64,000 bases of DNA from Litsea cubeba (Eukaryota > Streptophyta > Magnoliopsida > Laurales > Lauraceae): NCBI GenBank assembly GCA_012931725.1, contig CM022952.1, positions 53,795,000-53,858,999 on the forward strand, written 5' to 3'. Positions within the stretch are counted from its first letter, which is position 1. The number at the start of each line of letters is the position of its first letter. A program made the translations under genes and the position numbers. A model generated the notes under the pieces. That model did not search any database, had not been told where the DNA came from, and saw only the letters and a list, made by a program, of their open reading frames with translations. Shown piece after piece: positions 25,601 to 36,014 of the stretch.

Positions 25601-28600
25601 GCTTGTTTTATTACCTAGTAAGCTACATTTATGGGTATTGAATTTTTCTCTAAGATTCCTTCTGAATATATCATTCATAAAGTTTCATTTGTTAATTACA
25701 GAAAGAAAAAGGTAGACATTGTATGGAAAATTAGAACTTCCAAACTGATAGAAAGTAGTACTTGTGAAGTCAACCCTAGATGAGAGGGATAAGGCTTTGA
25801 TGATGATGACAATGATGAAATGAAAGAGAATATACAATATGCCCAAATGTGCATTTTCTCAGCTCAACAAATTTGTTGGGGACACCTTTTATTTATTTAA
25901 ATTGTTCATACTTCATAGGCCCACCATCATAGTGGAAAATAGATGTGCACAAAATCTCCCAATGTTTGGCTGTTGCTGTCAAATTCTTTATATGATAACT
26001 AGGTGATGCACCCCGTGAAAGTTGGGTCCACCATGCTGACTCTTATCTTGAATTTTTTATTGAAATCCAAAGCATGTGCATATCATTTTCCAAATTAAGG
26101 AACAGATCTTCTTTCTTGTTTTTATCGAGCCTCTTATTGCTTGGTTTGGAACTTCTATGAAGTAGTTTATTTTTCTTTAGAATTTTGTTTCTTTCATTTT
26201 AGATTAAGGGGATTTTATGGGAAAGGTCCCGGAATATAGCCATTCATCGGAAAGGGTCCTTGCAAATTATACAACAGTAACGGGGTCCGTCATGCACTGT
26301 TTCGCTTTTTTTTTTAACTTTGAGAGGAGTGACGCTAGCGTCGCCCGTATCTGACAGGGGAGATGCTAGCGTCACTCGTCATGGCCTCTCCTGGTCTCTC
26401 CTTCTTCCTTTCCTCCTCTTTCTCCATCTCCGATTCCAGGAAGATCAAACCGAGCCCTGATGAAAGGGTGATGTAGGTTCTTTGGGTGTTATGATATGGT
26501 GGGTTCCAAGTTGTATGTTGTGGGGGAGAGAAGGGCGTTATGATATGGTGGGTTTCAAGATTCCTCTTTCTTTTCCTTTTTTTCTTTCTTTCAAACTTGT
26601 TCACTATCTATTAGATCAGATTGTTGTAAACTTTCAAAGATGCAAGAGAAAAAATTTTAAAACAAGTTTACAACAATCTCTGTTTTTTTAATTTTAAAGT
26701 CTCCCATTAACAGCCCTGATTTTGATTGATGGGTTTTGAATGATTCTCATTTTTGTATGGGGTACATCTGATCATTGGTGGATTTCTTAAAGCTGATTTT
26801 CTGCTGCTGGTAAGAGAATTTATTTGATGGATTGATTTTCTGGGTGTTTGGTGTTTTTGAAAAATTTAGGAGCTTGGGGGCAGAAACAGTGGTAGTAATC
26901 GAAGAGTGGATTGGGGTTGGGGTTGGGGTTGGGATTGGGGTTGGGGTTGGGTTGGTTTTGTTGGTTTTTTAAGAAACTTATGGGGTTTGGGGAAATGGGT
27001 TTTTGATTCAAGAAGGGGAAAGGAGTTTTTGTGATTTTGGAGATGGGGTTGGGACCTGATGCTATCAAGGTGGAGGTGTGGAAACATGTTGGAAAACCGA
27101 AAGAGAGGAAGAAGAAAGTTGTGGGGAAGAGGAAACTGACTGTTTGATTAAGTTCAGAGATGAAAGAGGAGGAGGAAGAAGAGAAAGGAAGGAAAAGAAA
27201 AGAATGGAAGAAGGTGTGACGAGCGACACATGAGGTGCGATGAGTGACGCTAGCGTCCCCCATGCGTCGCCCATGGTGATGCTATCGTAACTCATAAAAA
27301 AATAAAAAAAAATTGGCGGGAGGACCTAGTTAGTACTGCACGTTTTGCCAGGACCCTTCCGGATAAATGCCTATATTTTGGGATTTTCCAGTAAAATCCC
27401 CTTAGATTAATTAGGATTGTTTTATAAGGACTGATGCTTTTACAGCTTTATATCTTATGAAACGAATGCCTACAAAGGGCCAAATGGAAAGGCCCTTATT
27501 CAAGTATTGCAACATGCTCCATGTTCACTGTACCACCTTGGATCTTTGATTTTGTTTGTTTCATTCATGTCCCTAGCATTCAACGAGATGAATTAGATGC
27601 CAAAGAAGTCTAGTGTATTTTCTTAGGATATACTAGTTCTCATAAAGGATCCAAGAATTATTTGGATAGGGGGAACACAAATTTATTTCTATGGTTGTTA
27701 CTTTCTTCAAAATCTTTCTTATTTTTCATTCGGGGCAAAGATCTTTCAGTCATTCGTATCATCCTGAGAAGTTTCTAAAGGTGATAAGCTTGTCCTTCCT
27801 TACATGAGCATGGTAGTACCATTCTCATGATATCTCTAAGTAGAGTTACCTATAAAACAAGACTAAAGTTCTTCAACATGCAGTTGAAAGAAGTAAATGG
27901 AAAAAAAAAAAGAGAAAAAACTCCACCATGTCATGAACAATAACCTGAGGAAGTCCTCGAGCCAGATGTGTCCCTTGATATGTCTACTGTTGAAGATCCT
28001 CTACCTGCCATTAAGTTTCCTGATGTTGTCCATTCTTCACATTGCTCCTCAAGGGAAAATGTTACTAAGCATCCTATTTATAATTTCATATCGCTCTTGA
28101 AGGGAAAATGTTACTAAGCATCCTATTTATAATTTCATTTTGTATAATTCCATTTTCTCCTTTGCATTGGGCTTCTTGTCTTCTATGTCGTAAGCTTGTA
28201 TTCCTAACAGGGTTTGAAGCTGTTGCACAATCCTTCCAGCCTCTAGGAATGGAGGGTGGTAGGGGCTTCTAAGGTCAGTTTTTATTTCTACCATTGGTGG
28301 CATAAATGATGGTTTTTGTTTTGTGTTGTTGGGTGGGGTGGGTGAGGGGGCATCATGTGGTTGTTTACAAAAGGATTATAGTATCAATTTTCTTGAACTC
28401 AGAAAGAACCAAGTATGAGGGTCTTTTTGTTTGTATGTATTGCATAGGAATTCATGCCATAAGTGGTTAAAAATGAAGATTCTTCCAAGGTGAATATACA
28501 AATTACATGATGGGAAAATAAATACCCAGTCATCACCTTAGTAATTCAAATCCTCAATCTAGATATGTCCCTTGCTACCTTATATCCTCCACCCCTCACC

Positions 28601-31600
28601 TCATATCATTCACACTTTACCTCTTTAATAATCCTTCGGTGGATTGACCATAAATTCCTGTGTATTGAGTGTATGTATTCTATTGGAAACAAACAGTCCC
28701 TCAGTGTTTCCATGCCTTTGTAGTTGCTCTTGTTAGGGAACACCGATTCTTTTTTCTTTTAATCAATAACTGATAATTATATCAAGGGACTCAAACAAAA
28801 TGAGCAACACAGGTTTTAACTTGTTATTATAGATCCATGATTGGTTTTCTTTTGATCATAATATAATGTGCTTACTTTGTTTTCAGGGCCATTCGTCATC
28901 CAGCAAGTGGATATGTTCAAGGAATAAATGATCTTGTCACCCCATTTCTAATTGTCTTCCTGTCGGAACATTTTGAAGGCAGCATGGAGAATTGGTCGAT
29001 TTCAGATCTATCACCATCAACAATCTCTAACGTAGAAGCTGATTGCTATTGGTGTTTATCGAAATTGCTTGATGGAATGCAAAATCATTACACTTTTGCC
29101 CAACCAGGAATTCAACGCCTAGTTTTTAAACTGAAGGAATTGGTCCAGCGAATAGATGGTATTTGTGTTTGTCTTCAGTCTCTCTCTCTCTCTCTTCCTC
29201 TTTATGAGAAAACTACATTTTACTATTACCATGTGGCCAGTTCTTTAAAATTAAAGTTAGAAACCTTGGTCTCTACTATGAAATATGGTTTGTTGATTTC
29301 TTAAAAGTTGGAAATCTTTCTACCATGGAAGCTTTTTATACATATCTTATGGCAAAAGCTGGACATGTCTACATAGTCATGAGCAATTTCATTAAGAGAG
29401 AAACATAAAGAACATAAGAAAGCAAAGGAATAACCCAACTCCCGGACATCATAAGGGAAATTTACTGAACAGAGAAACAAATAAAATTATGAAGGACTGG
29501 ACTAATATGTGATTCCTCCCACCACTCTTCTATTATCTAGCCAGCAAAACAGCGAACACGTTAGCTTGCCTTCCTTGATAATATACCGGATTCCATAAAC
29601 ACCATCCTTTTCAAGTGTATTGATCTTGTTAAAAAAATAAATGCAACTCACAGAGGACTCATTTGCTTTACCCACCTAAAATTATTCAAAGAATCACTCT
29701 CCTCAATTGACTAGTGTGAAAATGACACCTCTTTTTTATTTTTGGCCAGTTGGCCTAGTGGCCAGGAGATCTGAAAGTAAAATGCCCAGCTAGGGATTGA
29801 TCCCTGGTTGGAGCTATGGGAGTGGGCGCCCTATCCACAGGGGTAGCCCTTTGATTCCCCAAAATGACTCCTTTAGGGCACGTTTGGCAACGGTCATTAC
29901 AGAGGATTCCTCCTTGCTTTTCCGCGCGATGGTGGATTTCCTACTTTTGGCTGGGCGCGGATTTGAGGAGGACAGATGGAAATAATCTCTTATACCGATT
30001 ATTCTGCAAGTCGGACCCCTCCCCCTCGGACGCGTAGAATCCATGGAATAGAGGAAAGGCGGAGCTACAGTAATGCTACAGTACAAAGGGCGGTAATGTG
30101 GGATTAATAAGTTTTTGCTTTGGGAATGTACCTTGGGGTCCCATAATCAAGATCCAAACCGTTAGTCACCTTTAACAACTCTAAAGCGGCCACCTCACCA
30201 AATTTCAGCCTTTGATTCCTCTTATATCTCGAGATATGTGCCAAAACGTCTGACTGTTTACACTATTATTGAAAATGGGAATCAAAACAATCTGTTTTTA
30301 CAAATTTTCCGGTTTATGTGGGGTCCACAATCAAGATCGGAACTGGTCATTAGTTCTGGAAGGCCAAAACGGCAAGGTGACTAAATTTCAGCCATTGATT
30401 CCTCTTTTATCTCGAGATATGTGCTAAAACGTCTTGACAGTTTACACTATTATTGAAAATGGGAATAAAAACAGTTTGTTTTTTCCAAATTTTCCGGTTT
30501 ATGTGGGGTCCAAATCATGATTGGAACCCGTCATTAATTCGGGAAGGTCAAACATGGTAAGGTGAACAAATTTCAACCGTTGATCCTAACTATATCTCGA
30601 GATATTTGTAAAAACGTCCATTGGATCAAACATTCTACAAATGGTAGGAATCTGTCCTCCATCCAAACCTGGAACTATCATAAGGAATCCTACATGAGGA
30701 GGTGTTGATTCTTTGGAGATGGAGAGAATCCTCTAAATAGAGGATACCTCCCCCTAGCATGTACTGTTGCCAAATGTGCCCTTAATATCTACCAAGCTTC
30801 TTGAATTTCTAGTACTTTGCCAGTTTGCCTCATTTGGACCCTTGAACACCAACTGGCCCAGAAAACACCATCCAAGTTACCCTTTTTTGATCATGAGAAT
30901 GTCTCCACATCCTGGATTTCCTCTCAAATTTCCATTCACATTAAACTTAATATACATGTTTTTTAAATCTTGTTTCTTATGGGGGTGGTATTTATGCACA
31001 TAGCTAAGTGGGTTTCTACCATGACTGATTTTAATAGCCTTAGAATTGTTGGGGTTTTGAATAATTGGGAGGCTTCTTTACTCTGTGGGTCTTCTTAGGT
31101 GAGGAAGAGGGTGTTATGGGCCCCTCCTGATGAAGGGATTTTGATGTTGAAGAAAACTAGGGCTGACAGGTATTGGAGGTGCTACGTAATAGTGAGGGGG
31201 TGGTGTTGGCTTTGATCTCTAGGTGTTTGTGTTGTATGGAGTCAAATAAGGTGGAGGTAGAAACTTGGTGGATGTTTGTTTCTTTTTTCCATGCTAGTTT
31301 GCTGGGGGAGAGTGACTCTTCTAATGCTAAGTTGGGTGCCTTCTTTATCTTCGTTTCCATGGAGATTTCAATTTTCTTTTAGATGAGATTTAGGTTAGTG
31401 TGGAGTTCAAACATGTTGGGTGGATGGCTAATGGCTTCGCAAATTCTGAGCTAAGCAATGGGGGGAGAGATCATCTCCTTTTGTTGTCATTTTATTTTTT
31501 CCCTTGTTATTTTCTCTGTATTTTTGAGCTTCCTTGTTGTCTGGTATAATGCTTTTATACCGCTTTCCCCTATTGGTGTATGGGTGGTGTTGGATCCGGT

Positions 31601-34389
31601 TATACTTTCTTGGCGCTACCGATAAAAAAAGGGCTGGTTTCATCAAACATCCACTCTTAATCTCTCTGCTAAGCAGGCATGTTCCGAAGTCTTGAGAATA
31701 TTTTAAATTTACATACTAAAAATACTATCTTGTCATCACCCACTTGTAATGCTAACTTAATACATTCTAGCAGTTTCTGCGCCTCACCTTCTTTCATGGC
31801 AAATACTGTTGTTTTTGTTTCTTTCCATATGCTTCACAAAATGCCACCTGGACCCACTTTTTAGAGAACTTGCCTCATATTTGAAGTGGCCCTTCTTCCT
31901 ATTGGAGAGAAATATTGCACAAAGAAAGGGTCAAAGATTGTGGCATATTGGTTAGTGGCAGAAACAAACAGCATAGCCACCTTGTATGCATACAATGCAC
32001 ATATGTTCTTGTATATTTTCATTCCTTCAAGTTAGCAGTACCATTGGACTCATTCCTCCAGTAGCGAGCACAAAGTGTGTCATCATCATCATCATCAAAG
32101 CCTTGTCCCAACTATGTTGGGGGTCGGTTACGCGAGTTCTGTTTCTCCATTCCAATCTATCTCGAGCCAAAATATTTTATACAAGTAAATATTGCCTCTC
32201 TTGCAATCTTGATGAAGCTATCGGCATGACACAGGGTGTCGAACATTCTTGATTCCCGAATCCTGTTTATTATGGAACATGTCTAATTTATAATGTTTTG
32301 TATTTGAAGTCTTACCACATCTATCATGGGTTAAGTTATCTTTATTAAATATGTTTCCATTTATTTTATTGAATTTTAATAGAATCTGTTTAGGTAATGC
32401 TTATGATCTCCAACATAAATCATGTCATCCACTTCGGGCACCCTAGAGACCTGTGTGCTTGGAAAGGAACTTCTGGATTTCCTATTGCTACTAGGGATTT
32501 TATGTTGAGGAAAACCAAGTTCCTGAGGAGGATTGAGGCATTGTGAAATCTGCTGAAATCTGGGAAACATATATTACAGATATCATATTTTGACAGGAGA
32601 GCATTTTTCTTGGAGCAAAGTTTACAGAAACTCATTTCATCAAGTCTTGGGTTTCATTTTCTTCATATGAAGAGGTTTCAAATGTAAGAATTGTTCAGAT
32701 GTATGAGAAATCTGGGATTTCTCTCTCTTTGCAAGTAAACAGGTCTACAGGGATAAGAAGGATCAGGATATCATAGCTATACAGCTTATATTTCATATGT
32801 AATTTTCCATATTTCATTCATCATAACTTCTTTTTATCGATCATTCTACTGCCGAGTAAACATTGGTAATTTGAGATAATGTTGATTATTTGTTCTTTTG
32901 GCTTGTACAAGAACCTGTTTCGAGACACATGGACGAGCAAGGGCTGGAGTTTCTTCAGTTTGCTTTCCGCTGGTTCAACTGTCTTCTAATACGCGAGGTC
33001 TGTTTCTTCTTACCAATGATTGCTATCTACTGTATTAGAACTGCTCTGTTGGGAGCTAATTTGAACCTTCATATTTTATAGATCCCTTTCCATTTAGTTA
33101 CACGCCTATGGGATACTTATCTTGCTGAAGGAGATGCACTGCCAGAATTTCTTGTATACATATTTGCCAGCTTTCTTCTTACAGTAAGTTTGCAGTTCTT
33201 TATTTCAATTGCCTTGATAATCTGTTGTTGTTAGTAGGGATAGAATTGTCATGAAATTTATTAATCAACTGGTTGCTCTGATTTTGAGAAGAGTTGTTCC
33301 AAGGTTGGTGATGCCTTTGACAGAAAATGATAAATTGTGCCTGGCCTGGTCATTTACCTATTAAGTTCCATAGTTATTTCCTCTTTTGATGGTTCTAGTT
33401 TTCTTTTGCATCAAATATTCTCTGCTACCAACTACAGCCCATGGCACGTTGAAGGTTCTTAGTACTGCAAACCTTGAGGTTGTGGTTCATGTCATTTGAC
33501 CAATTAAAAAGTAAATAAAAAATAAAAAAATCTTTGCTACCATGGATCTGCTGCTAGAGGCTGGCTGCTTGTAAAGGGAAATCATGGATTTCTTACCTTT
33601 CATAGGAATTTTTAGTTAATAGTAAAGGATAAGCTTTATTTTTATCTTCTTTTATATCATCATTACGAGATATTTCATTCATTAAAACAAAAAGGATTAC
33701 GACAAATGTGCTGAAAAAGCAGCTTAAGATGTAGCTACTAGACATGTTTTGCATGGGTGTCTGTCTACCTGTTAATGTAAGTTAATTTTTCTTATATCAA
33801 CTGCTTACATAAAGTTACAATGGTTCTATTTTTATTCTCCATTTGAATTATTTTGAAGGATTAAGAAAAAAGTCGCCTATTCCTGAAGAGAGTATTTATG
33901 TTAAATGAAGGTTAACCAAAACAAAGCATTTAAGTCTAATTCAAGATTAGGATAACTTGTTAGAAGGTCAAACTGCTAGAGGGTCCCATGGGGTGATGAG
34001 CTTTCAGAGGCATGCATTATTATTCATGCAAAACAATCTAAAAAATTCAAAATGATATCATGCTACTGATGCATATAGATTTCATGGTCACTAAACTAAA
34101 GGCACCACACTGGCTGATCATTTTTGGATGGATTCTAGAATTAACTGTCCTGCAATGTTCACTAAGGTGTCTGTTGAACTCTTTTGTTTTACCCTGTTTG
34201 AAAACAAATTGAAAAATCTTCTTTCAGTGGTCAGACAAGCTCCAAAAGCTCGATTTCCAGGAAATGGTTATGTTCCTCCAGCACCTTCCAACACAAAATT
34301 GGACTCACCAGGAGCTGGAGATGGTGCTTTCGAGAGGGTTCATGTGGCACACCATGTTTGAAAGCTGTCCAAGTCACCTTGCCAGTTGA
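16632..34389 (+). CDS. TBC-domain Rab GTPase-activating protein, Gyp1/TBC1D22-like (10 exons, 451 aa)
   Basis: Exons: 16632-16723, 18301-18457, 18577-18760, 22832-22902, 25254-25391, 25497-25588, 28887-29158, 32912-32997, 33082-33183, 34228-34389. All junctions are GT-AG and in phase, totalling 1356 nt. TBC proteins stimulate GTP hydrolysis by Rab GTPases in membrane traffic, using an arginine and a glutamine finger. Both are present: IAVDCPR gives Arg221 (IxxDxxR motif) and GYVQG gives Gln256 (YxQ motif). The TBC domain runs from about residue 150 to the end. The N-terminal ~140 residues are Ser/Lys-rich and probably disordered. SGYVQGINDLVTPF and LLDGMQNHYTFAQPGIQ are hallmarks of the TBC1D22/Gyp1 group. 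The start is the first ATG of the exon encoding the family-like N-terminus (NQTLRSVQGLLKGRS). The cognate Rab cannot be told from sequence. Introns 3, 4, 6 and 7 are 2.3-4.1 kb and TE-rich. An intron-containing partial duplicate lies at 52948-54194. Confidence 0.93.
19008..19039. repeat. 13-bp perfect hairpin in Rab-GAP intron 3
   Basis: The arms ggatttatgtaca (19008-19020) and tgtacataaatcc (19027-19039) are perfectly complementary around a 6-nt loop. Weaker complementarity extends outward for some tens of bases, which hints at the core of a decayed MITE. Confidence 0.6.
19061..19219 (+). repeat. Three tandem copies of a 53-bp unit in intron 3
   Basis: Copies start at 19061, 19114 and 19167. 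Each begins gatcttggtaattttgtaat and ends near aacttccatga. Only a few substitutions separate them, so the expansion is recent. No coding role is apparent. They lie just downstream of the hairpin at 19008. Confidence 0.85.
20400..21990 (-). pseudogene. RTE-clade LINE, 5'-truncated reverse transcriptase, antisense in intron 3
   Basis: This is the C-terminal part of a non-LTR retrotransposon ORF2. It holds the RT fingers/palm (NYRGIKLMSH, NQFGFMPGRS, DLEKAYDRVPRE), the catalytic FADD box (near 21190-21200) and the RTE-type C-terminal region ending RFDWRRQIHI. The frame is open from about 21990 to 21127 and again from 21142 to 20432. The break near 21135 fits the loss of one base. The minus-strand 3' end (gtggggtcggct read on plus) is followed by a short TTGG-type repeat tail, seen as accaaaccaaaccaaacc at about 20401-20420, as expected for RTE elements. 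The endonuclease domain and 5' end are missing. It is dead because of the truncation and the frameshift. Confidence 0.88.
23751..23980 (+). repeat. Two tandem copies of a 114-bp unit in intron 4
   Basis: Copies start at 23751 and 23865 with atgtctcttgtaactttccc and are nearly identical. The unit is pyrimidine-rich and its length is divisible by three, so it creates a spurious repetitive open frame. It lies within Rab-GAP intron 4 and is not a gene. Confidence 0.8.
26331..26373. promoter_or_regulatory. Left subterminal palindrome pair of small MULE
   Basis: gacgctagcgtc (26331-26342) and gatgctagcgtc (26362-26373) form an inverted pair (gtgacgctagcg ... gctagcgtcactc). Matching copies at the other end lie at 27246-27257 (perfect) and 27278-27289 (decayed). 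The placement parallels the gacgacgtcgtc palindromes of the large MULE at 41995 and suggests transposase or host-factor binding sites. Confidence 0.5.
26911..26955 (+). repeat. TTGGGG repeat with G-quadruplex potential
   Basis: About seven near-perfect TTGGGG units lie in tandem (ttggggttggggttgggg and so on), enough G tracts for an intramolecular G-quadruplex. The opposite strand reads as an Asn-Pro repeat, which is a composition artefact. It lies inside the small MULE. It is not the plant telomere repeat TTTAGGG. Confidence 0.75.
29742..29872 (+). mobile_element. tRNA-derived SINE fragment in intron 7
   Basis: An A-box-like TGGCCTAGTGG is followed about 40 bases later by a B-box-like gggattgatccc. 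The spacing fits a tRNA-derived SINE head. The element appears cut at its 3' side close to the Harbinger-like element at 29876. No terminal duplication is visible. Confidence 0.45.
29876..30781. mobile_element. PIF/Harbinger-like non-autonomous element (906 bp) in intron 7
   Basis: Inverted ends gggcacgtttggcaac (from 29876) and gttgccaaatgtgccc (to 30781) match with one mismatch. They are flanked by TTA on both sides (29873-29875 and 30782-30784), the usual PIF/Harbinger target duplication. The interior has no transposase and is dominated by a 185-bp tandem repeat. An hAT relationship is less likely because no 8-bp duplication is seen. Confidence 0.7.
30134..30640 (+). repeat. About 2.7 tandem copies of a 185-bp unit inside the Harbinger-like element
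   Basis: Units start at 30134, 30319 and 30504 with tggggtcc. They share tatctcgagatat, aaaacgtc and ttccggtttatg. The third copy is incomplete. Divergence between copies is noticeable, so the expansion is not recent. Confidence 0.8.
31021..31632 (+). pseudogene. L1-type LINE 3' end (RNase H-like remnant plus A tail) in intron 7
   Basis: The stretch encoding VLRNSEGVVLALIS...ESNKVEVE resembles the RNase H-like domain at the end of plant L1 ORF2. GDSSNA-like and WMANGFANS-like phrases follow. Stops and frameshifts interrupt it. The 3' end shows the typical tggcgctaccgat followed by seven A's near 31624-31630. It is 5'-truncated and non-functional, on the same strand as the host gene. Confidence 0.65.
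32077..32170 (-). mobile_element. RTE LINE 3'-end fragment in intron 7
   Basis: tcatcatcatcatcatcaaa followed by gccttgtcccaactatgttg and ggggtcgg is the reverse complement of a typical plant RTE 3' terminus with a trinucleotide tail. No coding sequence is attached. It is a second RTE insertion in this gene with a different tail from that at 20400. Confidence 0.6.
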
Positions 34390-35845
34390 AGCATTACAAT
34401 TATTTAATCACTCACAAATATGGTATTTTATTGTGCTTCCTTTTCTTTCTTTGAAAGTGGGTTTAATATCATTTCTTGTGTTTTTTCTCCCAACAACGCT
34501 GTTGCTTTGTATCTGTATGCTACAACACTTGTAACCTGTTTTGAATTAAGGAATGAAAAGAGATGTTGGTTAACCTAATCACATTTTTCTTTTTTTTTAT
34601 TACAAAATATGCAGTTTTAATCTCGTGTAATTTAGAATTTCTCTTTAATTGAAATTTCTTGGTTGTAAAGAACTTTGGAGAAGTGATTTGGGCAGATATA
34701 TTCATGTGATGTGGTCCTTAAAACTGATTTGGGAAGTGTCTAGGCAGAGCAGAACCTGACTATTGAAATGAAGGACTCTTCTCTATATTTTTTCCATTTT
34801 TTATGGTTTAAACAGATGACCAGGCGATCTTGCTTGAAGACAGCTCGCATAAATGACAGAATGTCCTTGTAAATAAAAACCATGCAATGGTGCAACTCTA
34901 GGAAGTCGACAAAACCACCATTTCTCATACACATACATATTATATAAGATTTTAATCTTCATGCTGCAACATATCAATCTGGCTGATTCAACATACCAAA
35001 GACACATTGATTACGCTACTGGAGAACGGGGGCAGAGAAATTAGCTGATTCAACCCAAGCCTTGTTTGAATTAGGCATCATGTTTTCTCTATCAGTTTCT
35101 TGAGAAAACAATGAAGTGCAGGCCTATATGCAAATTTTTGCCTTCTGTTGATTTTGAGAAAAACTTGGTCATGGAGAGAATTCCCTAAAAATTTTGCAAC
35201 ATCTCATACAAGCCGCGGGTGCTCATTTTCAAATTTCCAATAGGTGAGCTCCATTGTGGAGTTTCACTTTTCTCACCTATGGGTGTAGGATCCAGAATCT
35301 CAAAGTTGGAATTCTGTGAAGGTATCAACCTCTTAAAATCTTCTAGACACATATAATGTATATCCAAACAGAATACATCGCAAAAGAATTTACGATTTGC
35401 CAATTGAATTTGGGTTTAGAAATCCACTTACAAGAAATGCAATTTACCCAAAATCCAGTAAATTAATGATCCGAAGGAACCTTAAGCAAATTGTATCTCA
35501 AGATCCTAAGTAGTAAGGTCTTAGCATTAAGATAATTATTAGATGTATATCCCAGCTTCGATGCAACCATTCTCCTATACTATCCTATTTTATTTCGCAT
35601 TGGATTCTCCACAGAAAAGACGTCGGTCAATAGTATGTTAGAGATCAATGAAGCCTTCAACAAAGAACTAGCCTGCATTCACAAAAGTAAGTTTGTCAAC
35701 TTCTAACTCTCTGCAATCAATTATTCTATTAGATGATAACAAAAAGACACAAAGTAACATGTATATTTGTAAACCTGTTAGTATCATGGGCCATATTGAA
35801 TTCATTGTATGAAAACATTACATATGGTGTTTTATTTTTCATTTT
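34390..35845. other. 3' flank of Rab-GAP gene and intergenic sequence
   Basis: The first few hundred bases are probably the Rab-GAP 3' UTR; no canonical AATAAA was identified. The rest is AT-rich and shows no recognisable gene or repeat. Confidence 0.4.
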
Positions 35846-36014
35846 TTGGCCCAGCCGAGGGGGCTGGGACCCCATAGAGACACTAGCCATCGGAGATTTG
35901 AATACCTGGGCATGCCACTCCACCCACATTTGTAAGCTCCTCTTCTCACATTTGTGGGCTACCTTGGGTCCTTGCCACCTTGGCTGGGGAAACCAAAAAA
36001 AAAAAAAAAAAAAA
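35846..36014 (-). mobile_element. SINE-like element (minus strand)
   Basis: The minus strand carries a B-box-like stretch (ggtattcaaatctcc). Its 3' end (tctctatggggtcccagccc...) parallels the 3' end of the SINE at 4403, then passes into an A-rich tail. The plus-strand right edge is a run of about 20 A's (35995-36014). The A box is not clear, so the assignment rests mainly on the shared 3' end. Confidence 0.4.

Larger units (their letters stand above)
26208..27401. mobile_element. Non-autonomous MULE (1194 bp, possible Pack-MULE) in Rab-GAP intron 6
   Basis: Terminal inverted repeats of about 60 bp start ggggatttta and share phrases such as atatagccattcatc / atataggcatttatcc and gggtcct. A perfect 9-bp target-site duplication, ttagattaa, flanks it at 26199-26207 and 27402-27410. 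That length is the signature of Mutator-like elements. Subterminal palindromes gacgctagcgtc occur near both ends. There is no transposase. The interior (about 26380-27230) has the look of captured gene or UTR sequence, including a short open frame from 26380. The parent gene is not recognised, so Pack-MULE status is an inference. Confidence 0.85.

Noticed and set aside
26911..26955. Interstitial telomere repeat
   Set aside because: The unit is TTGGGG, not the plant TTTAGGG. It is a local simple repeat.
26820..27263. 147-aa Asn/Pro-rich open frame on the minus strand
   Set aside because: It is produced by the TTGGGG repeat and purine-rich flanks inside the MULE.
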